In this document: in pieces, positions 57,998 to 64,000 of the stretch
Numbering within the stretch: position 1 is the first letter of the stretch
How the letters are laid out: each line of letters starts with the position of its first letter
Origin: Pardosa pseudoannulata
Taxonomy: Eukaryota; Arthropoda; Arachnida; Araneae; Lycosidae
DNA: 64,000 nucleotides
Assembly (NCBI GenBank): GCA_032207245.1
Contig: CM063499.1
Coordinates: 87,030,318-87,094,317, forward strand
Direction: 5' to 3'
Position numbers and translations under genes: made by a program
The notes under the pieces: generated by a model
Told to the model about the DNA's origin: nothing
The model's database searches: none
The model's input: the letters and a program-made list of their open reading frames with translations, nothing else

Positions 57998-58319
57998 TTA
58001 AATAAGGTCATGAAAAAAGAAAAAATAGATTGAGAATTTTCAGGATACATGTCAGGTGTGTGTGTGCTTTTAAAGAAAATGGTATATTTATAAAATTATT
58101 AAAGGATATTTTTTTACATTTAATTAATTCTCCTTTAAATATATGGTACTCCAAAACTGGAATTATTATAGTTTTAATTCCCAATCTCATAGAGACTGTA
58201 GTTACAGAATATATGCATTGTTCATATAATGTAGTAGAATGTTTAAAGTAACTTTCTTTATATTTATTATATTAAATGTACTTAAAATAATATGGTAAAT
58301 CTCATATAAACTCTTCCAG

Positions 58320-58468
58320 GAAAAGAACTGGCGAAACAGGCGTTCTCAAAAACTTGAAAAAATGGAGTTACTCAATCTTCAATCTAGTCTAAACAGTGAA
58401 ATCCAAGCTAAACAGGCAATAGCTGATGAGCTTAGCAAAGTCAGAGCCGAATTAGTATCAGTACAAAA
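58320..58468 (+). CDS. gek: MRCK exon 19: DMPK_coil-like segment
   Basis: Forty-nine codons plus two bases: EKNWRNRRSQKLEKMELLNL, then SEIQAKQAIADELSKVRAEL. The NWRNRRSQKLEKMELL form is what I recall of arthropod gek, and AKQAI-EL-KV is the conserved core of the DMPK coil domain. Acceptor CTCTTCCAG, donor GTATGT. It sits 322 bp after the end of a piggyBac-type element. Confidence 0.95.
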
Positions 58469-58786
58469 GTATGTGTGCATATCATGTGTTGCTTATTTTA
58501 GTTTGTAATTTTGAGATTAAATATGAAAATACTTTCCATACTTTTCACAATTTACATACTTTACATACTTTTCCATTACTTCCCACTTTTATTTATATGT
58601 GTGTATATGTATGCATGTAATCCATGAAAATAATACCTGCTGGGCACAATAATGATGTAGCCCCTATTATTTTTACTTGCACGGGCTACTAGGCAAGGAG
58701 AAAGCTTAATTAGCTAACAGTAATAAGGATGCAGTTGGGCCATTATTGAAGAGAATGGCACAAGTCTAATTAAAACTTTATTTTAG

Positions 58787-58900
58787 AGCTGCTGAAACGG
58801 ACATCTTTACTAGTCAACGACAGGCAAAGGAAAGACACAAAAATCACTCTGCTTGAAGAGAAGTGCACCCAAGAGCAAAGACAGAAAGAATTTTCCCAAG
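58787..58900 (+). other. exon-like segment with in-frame stop (pseudo-exon or poison exon)
   Basis: AAACTTTATTTTAG before and GTAGAA after delimit 114 bp, a multiple of three. Spliced after exon 19 it would read KAAETDIFTSQRQAKERHKN then HSA and a TGA. Another frame stays open (LLEEKCTQEQRQKEFSQ), which looks like coiled coil. It could be a decayed ancestral exon with a frameshift, a regulated poison exon, or chance. Confidence 0.3.
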
Positions 58901-59430
58901 GTAGAAGAAACTTAACGAATTAAATGTTAAGATCAGGAAAAAACATGGAACCATTTGCTGGCAACAGCTGGAGAACGTGTTGAATAGACAGAAAATTGAC
59001 ATCTATAGGATAGATAGCTTTGGGAATTTTAAATCGAAGACGCTCCTTTGATTAAGACATTTAGAGGCTGGGGAAAAGATTTTAAGGAATTAGAATGGGA
59101 GAGAGGAGGTTTTTAAGGAAATATTAAAGTGAAATAATTTTGATATATTACATGCATATTTATACACACATTATAGTCATCAAAATGAGCATTCTTAGTA
59201 TGTTGCTGTATTATTACAAATTATCTTTAAAGTGACTGGATATCATACAAATTAGATATTTTTAACTCAGTGTTAACATAAAAGAGAAATATTTCTTTTA
59301 CATATTAATGCAGATCATGAAATTTCTGCTCTACAGCTAACTAAAACTTTTCCATGTCACTAATTTACGTTCATGAATAATATGAACAATTTCTAAAATG
59401 TTCACAGATGTAATGCACAACTTTTTGGTG
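58901..59430 (+). other. intron 19, nothing recognised
   Basis: 58901-59110 is purine-rich and less AT-rich than the rest. No element identified. Confidence 0.4.
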
Positions 59431-59438
59431 ATTGAAAC

Positions 59439-60285
59439 CAGGGTTGGCGTTATTTAAATCAGTTGATTCAAATCATGATTTAAATCAGTTGATTTTTTTA
59501 AAAAATATCATTGATTTAAATAATTTTTTTTCACTTCTCTTAAAACCTACATTCAAAAGACAGGAGAATTGGGAATCAGTCAGCACAAAAATACCAATAA
59601 ATTACAATAAGTAAATAAGTGTAAATAGATAGTATGTTTTCTAAGAATTTAGGGGTTATCAGAAAGTATGTAGTAGGGGTAGGTACGACTAGTTATGACT
59701 AGTGGAATTCATTTTATGTAATTGGAGGTAAAAAGAGTAGTAATGAACTTGAAATCCAGTTTGTCTACCAAATAACAACAGCCGTCACATTATCTGCTAG
59801 AATGGAAAGACAGTTTTCTTCTTTTGGTATTTTTCATTATAACCTTCGTAACCAATTAGGAGTGGACATCGAAACTAATGTTTTTATTGAAACAGTTAAA
59901 TTCATAATTCGTTGCTTAAAATATATTGGAATAATTGTGAATTTTTTGTTTTTTAATAAATAGTTCATATTAAATGAATATTTAATTTGTTCTTTAAATT
60001 GACATCTTATTTAGTTTGCACCATCCAATTACAAAATAATGAAATGTATTTAGATTAAAATTTATGTATTTAATTTTAGCTAATCGGTGTGTAGAATATA
60101 CTAGATAGATAAGATGTTACTTATAACAAACTATTCCATGTATATTGCAAAAAATATAAAAACACAACAATAATTAAAATTAGAATTCAGAAAAAAATCA
60201 AATAAATCTGATTTAAATCAGATAAATCTGATTTATTTTATTTTTTTTTTATTTTTTTTTTAATCATGATTTTTTTCCAACCCTG
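59439..60285 (+). mobile_element. hAT element, internally deleted, CAGGGTTGG ends
   Basis: Starts CAGGGTTGGCG and ends TTCCAACCCTG. ATTGAAAC (59431-59438) and GTTGAAAC (60286-60293) form an 8-bp duplication with one change. TTTAAATCAGTTGATT-type repeats lie near both ends. It carries a piece of transposase. Confidence 0.9.
59788..59916 (+). pseudogene. hAT transposase dimerisation-domain fragment
   Basis: The frame TLSARMERQFSSFGIFHYNL, RNQLGVDIETNVFIETVKF shows the ERxFSxxG...LRNxLG pattern of the hAT C-terminal dimerisation domain. The catalytic and BED regions are gone. Confidence 0.75.
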
Positions 60286-60293
60286 GTTGAAAC

Positions 60294-60741
60294 CATAAAA
60301 AAAAAATTTAGAAATAGAAAAATTGAAACATATATAGTTTGATTTGAAATACAGCATTTTAAATGAAAAAACTTACCAGCCTTAAATGTTAGACTGTCAA
60401 TGGTGAACTGACAAGTGGAAATTTTGCATCTTGCATTAATGCCCAATGTCCCTGTTGAGGCAAATATGAACAATTTTTTCTTTTTTACTGAGGGTACTTG
60501 GTAATCCTATAAACAATTCTTCAAATTTTGGAATGTCTGCTGTCATTTATAATTTTTTGATTTGGACTGATATATTATGATTTTTCAAACCAGACACATG
60601 AAATTAATTTTTCAACAGAACATCAACTGAAATCAAGAGAAATATTTTTAAATATCTGTAAAACAAAAGTAAAGAGTACTATGTCCATTTTTGTTTCTGA
60701 ATTGATATTTTTGCATATTCATGCATAGTTTTTCTCTATTT
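60294..60741 (+). other. intron 19, nothing recognised
   Basis: AT-rich intron sequence between two hAT-type elements. Confidence 0.4.
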
Positions 60742-61532
60742 CAGGGTTTCCACGGTCCTTAAAAGTCCTTAAGAACTCCTTAATTTTAGCTTTCATTTTT
60801 AAAGGCCCTTAAAACTACATAAATTTTGTCAAAGATCCTTAAAAACTCTTTAATTTTTTAAATTGGAATACGATCAATTTCTCCAATGAGATCCACAGTG
60901 TCATGTGATTTCCTATCAGTTTTCTTATATGACAAATATATAAACTTTTTGTATACTTAAAAGGTTTAAAATATAAAGTCAGCTGCCCTTTCCTAATAGC
61001 TAACAGTCATGCAGATTTTAATTAAATGAAGCATGGAGGATGGAGGTTTGTAGATATTTCAGTTACTTATGGGAGTTTAATTTTATTTGCATTGAATGTA
61101 ATAGAAAAGTCTAAAACTTTCTTTTTTCCCAGGCAGCCCCGGGTATAATCAGCTCTTATATAAATATATATATATCAGTCTTTTTAAATCCTCAGGAAGT
61201 ACTGTTTATAATATTGTTTTTATTCACAATTTATTTTTAGTTTGATCACTCAAAAACTTTAGATGTACATTTTTCAAAATTAGGTTTTGTCAAATAGATT
61301 TATCTTATATTAGTTTTTAGGCATTTTTAAAAACTTAATTCTGAAATATTGTAGACCATTTATTGAACATGCCTTGTCTGGTTCATAATCATTAAAATAT
61401 GTTCCTCAGGTGATAGGGTTTATGTTGTTATGTCATGTATTTTAAGTAGGTCCATATAAAAAGTTACTTTGGTCCTTAGAAAGTCCTTAAAAAGTCCTTA
61501 ATTTTTGTTCTGGAAAAAGAGTGGGAACCCTG
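60742..61532. mobile_element. hAT-like non-autonomous element, CAGGGTTTCCAC ends
   Basis: Starts CAGGGTTTCCACGGTCC and ends GAGTGGGAACCCTG; TATTT flanks both sides (60737-60741, 61533-61537). GTCCTTAAAAAGTCCTTAA motifs recur at both ends, the same design as the GTCATGG motifs of the 16801/42748 family. 791 bp, no transposase. Confidence 0.8.
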
Positions 61533-61754
61533 TATTTTGTGATGGTGTTGCTAATGCCATTTCACTGATTTTTAATGCTTAAATTAGAAGTCTTGTGATG
61601 TTCAAGTGACTGAGAAGTTTAAACAGATTATTAAAATTTAAATACTTAAAGGAACTAATAGTAACTCTTTTAATGCTAATAAATATTGCAAAAGGGATTT
61701 TAAAATCTGTGTATCCTTTTCTTTTAGTTTATAAAAAATATTTATTTCCTACAG

Positions 61755-61864
61755 AGAACTGAAAGAAACAAAACAACGAGATGAGAGCCTCAAAGTTGAA
61801 TCATCTAAAAAGGACCAGATTATAACAGAGCTGCGTCAGAAGTTAGAATCTGCTGGTGATAACT
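61755..61864 (+). CDS. gek: MRCK exon 20: end of coiled coil
   Basis: One base completing Lys, 36 codons, one base over. ELKETKQRDESLKVESSKKD then ELRQKLESAGDN ends the rod. Acceptor TCCTACAG, donor GTAAGA. The frame between exons 19 and 20 is continuous without any intervening exon (see the exon-like segment at 58787). Confidence 0.92.
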
Positions 61865-62340
61865 GTAAGAAATCTTTTTTAATGTTATTTATATACAACA
61901 GGAGTGCTTGTCCTTCAGGAAAATCCCAGTATTCCTGAAAATTTTCTTTAACCATTATGGAATTCTGGAGAAATAAAATTAGGAATTATTTTCCTTTGCT
62001 CAGTCAAAAACTTTTAAAACTACTGAAACAGTAGAAGGTGAACAAAAAGAAAATGCAACACTTAAAATTTAAAACAGTAATTAACATTTAAATATATAAA
62101 AGCCAAAATTCATCTTTGCACCAATAAATATAATTTTTATATAATTTTTTGTGTACTTTCAAGGCACAGAGACTTTGGCCTTTGACTCATTTGTGTGCTG
62201 TTTACTATTTATTAATTTTTAGCAAGATCAAGATTTTCAAGAAACACATTTTTTTCCCAGTAATGTTTCTTTTTCTCTCTTATTTTTTTCTTTTTTTGTC
62301 ATTAACATCCAGTCTTACAATTCTTTCAAATGTCAGTTTC
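61865..62340 (+). other. intron 20, 5' part, nothing recognised
   Basis: AT-rich sequence with T-rich runs. The 69-codon frame at 62149 is low-complexity Phe/Leu/Ser. Confidence 0.4.
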
Positions 62341-62357
62341 TACCTGATAAAAGGCTA

Positions 62358-62531
62358 AACAATGGGCAATTGGTTAGAGTGCTGGCCTTCGGTACCGGAG
62401 TTCATGGGTTGGAATCCCATTGCAGCATGGATATTCATAGCTGTTCAGAATCGGCTTTAAGCAGTAGGTCCCGGTCTCATTAGCCTTCATGTTGCAAAAA
62501 TTAGACCGTAGCACTCCAAACCAATCAATCA
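62358..62531 (+). mobile_element. SINE-1, full length
   Basis: AACAATGGGCAATTGGTTAG (A-box region), TTCATGGGTTGGAATCCC (B box), end CACTCCAAACCAATCAATCA. CTACCTGATAAAA upstream and CCACCTAATAAAA downstream form a decayed 13-bp duplication. Confidence 0.88.
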
Positions 62532-62544
62532 ACCACCTAATAAA

Positions 62545-63077
62545 AACTCATTTGAAATGAAGAAGCATTTTAACTGCTTTTCTAAATAGCAGTAAAAATT
62601 TCATTTATTGGAAGTCTTGTGAAATGACTGGTAAATAAAACATAAGAAAAAAAATACTACCTTTACAGAGAAATTCTAGAAATGCACATTCTCATAGACT
62701 CTCAAATAATTTTCCAACTGTTGTAATGCAATCTGTTAGACCATGAATCTTTAAATAACAAGTATTAAAGATTGCTTTAAAAATGTAATTTTGTAAGTAA
62801 CCCAGACAGTGCATAGCAGGAAGTAGTTGCAAGGGTCATTTACAATGTTAATGAGTAGAACCACTTTGAGATGTATATTATAGAATTTACAAGAAATCAC
62901 AATAGCAGTTAAAGGTTAACTACAGTACTCCTAATTCATACTTTATTCTAATAATGCATTATGTATTTATTTTGGTATATGAGCATGGACTGGCTGTAGT
63001 TCAGTATTTATAATAAAATCTTCATTTTCTAGCCATGCAACTGGGAAATATAAGATTTTTTTTCTTAATACTTTCAG
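62545..63077 (+). other. end of intron 20, nothing recognised
   Basis: AT-rich intron ending ATACTTTCAG. The in-frame ATG at 63035 is intronic; phase requires the junction at 63078. Confidence 0.45.
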
Positions 63078-63220
63078 ATCAGTTCTTGAAAAATACTTCC
63101 CATCGACTCGCCCCAAGTGAAAGTGGAGATTCTGCAGGTGCTGGAGATGAAGCTGATGTTGAAGATAATCAGCCTCCATCTGTCACCAGCAGTAAATCAA
63201 ATGTCTCTGATAACAGTGGG
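63078..63220 (+). CDS. gek: MRCK exon 21: acidic/serine-rich linker before C1
   Basis: Two bases completing Tyr and 47 codons, ending in phase 0 before GTATGT. QFLKNTSHRLAPSESGDSAG is followed by an acidic run (DEADVEDN) and a Ser-rich tail ending SDNSG. This low-complexity linker separates the rod from the C1 domain in the family; C1 should start in the next exon, outside the window. Acceptor ACTTTCAG. Confidence 0.9.
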
Positions 63221-63334
63221 GTATGTATTGATACCATAATTGAATGCATGAATTGAAATTAAAAGTTCTTTTCATTGCCTAAAATTTTATATTACATTAA
63301 AATCATTCATTGATGTGTTAAATTTGTGGGTTAA

Positions 63335-64000
63335 CCCTTTCATGCCTACTGTCACATATACGTGCCAGCTTACTTCCCGTCCGACACACTGGCATGCCAG
63401 AGCGTTTTCTCGTTCACCCCCGACTGTCACATATTTGTGCCAGTGTTCTGAAACTTTTTAAAAACTATAACTTTTGACACAAGATGGCATTGTATGTCCA
63501 TATGGTTTTAGATACATGTAGATTTGACCTTGCACTCAATATGAGAGTAGTATGATACACATACACGTGGTTTTTGATTATATAAACATCAGGGAAAAGG
63601 AATGTTCCAAATGACATGTTTTATGACTTTGAGCTCTTTAAATTCGCACACAGTGTTTGTTTATGTAAGCAAGGGAGTTTTATTTTTGCTAAAGCATAAT
63701 ATATTTTGGTTTGCCGTTCAGTTTTTAGTGGAGAATTAGGTCTGACAGACTTGATCTTTTTTTTTCTCTTTTTATTGTTAGACTTTCGAAGTGTCGAAAG
63801 TGTTTAACTGAGCTTGAAATAGCTGAAATGACTCAAAATATTTCAGATTTTGATTCTGAAACAAATTAGGATAGTAGTAATAGTGACACTATAATATATT
63901 CGGATTGTTCTTTCTGTTCATATTGGATCTAGTGATTCTAATGATGAGCAGGACATTTCTGACAAAGATGATAATGATGCTTCGTTTTTTCACATTCCCG
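63335..64000 (+). mobile_element. piggyBac-like TTAA element, cut by window end
   Basis: TTAA at 63331-63334, then CCCTTTCATGCCTACTGTCA. It matches the element at 29329-30399 in reverse orientation (CATATGGTTTTAGATACATG, TTTTTGATTATATAAACATC). Near the end a frame reads SDSNDEQDISDKDDNDASFF, the acidic N-terminus typical of piggyBac transposases. The rest may lie past base 64000 and could be a longer, more complete copy. Confidence 0.82.

Noticed and set aside
62967..63179. Minus-strand 70-codon frame rich in His/Leu/Gln
   Set aside because: Antisense of exon 21, whose plus-strand frame is phase-consistent with the rest of the kinase gene.

Overview
This is animal nuclear DNA. It is AT-rich and dominated by introns, and one protein-coding gene runs through the whole window on the + strand. 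Twenty-one exons between 568 and 63220 join in phase, with no stop, into 873 codons. The product is an MRCK-type kinase: myotonic-dystrophy-kinase-related Cdc42-binding kinase, CDC42BPA/B in vertebrates and genghis khan (gek) in Drosophila. The protein sequence looks arthropod. Multi-kilobase introns packed with DNA transposons and two tRNA-derived SINE families suggest an arachnid, perhaps a spider, but that is inference. Both ends of the gene lie outside the window: the 5' exons (N-terminus, glycine-rich loop, ATP-binding lysine) and the 3' exons (C1, PH, CNH, CRIB).

Layout. 568-5000: the first two exons in the window (late N-lobe and catalytic loop), with intron 1 full of palindromic MITEs and two SINEs. 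5000-18113: a Helitron remnant, a 430-bp palindrome, tandem repeats, a 9.5-kb intron, and the exons for the activation segment and the CDWWSLG region. 18114-25367: a pogo/Tigger derivative, a hAT derivative, a full-length dead mariner, and the exons ending the kinase domain and its AGC tail. 25368-39058: a LINE fragment, piggyBac-type elements, SINEs, and the coiled-coil exons up to the KELK region. 39059-48191: an intron made almost entirely of nested TTAA-flanked elements, then more coiled coil. 48192-63220: the last coiled-coil exons (including the DMPK_coil-like segment) and a Ser/Asp/Glu-rich linker, among hAT- and TTAA-type elements. 63221-64000: the next intron, with a piggyBac-type element running off the end.

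Function. The exons encode one polypeptide: kinase catalytic core, AGC C-terminal extension, long dimerising coiled coil, acidic linker. In the known family it acts downstream of Cdc42 and phosphorylates regulators of myosin II and actin. Everything else is intronic and mostly mobile DNA. I found no second host gene, RNA gene or CRISPR array. The best leads are the excess of TTAA-flanked elements, a near-perfect intronic hairpin at 47791-47843, a 114-bp exon-like segment carrying a stop at 58787-58900, and MITEs carrying repeated TGACGTCA motifs.
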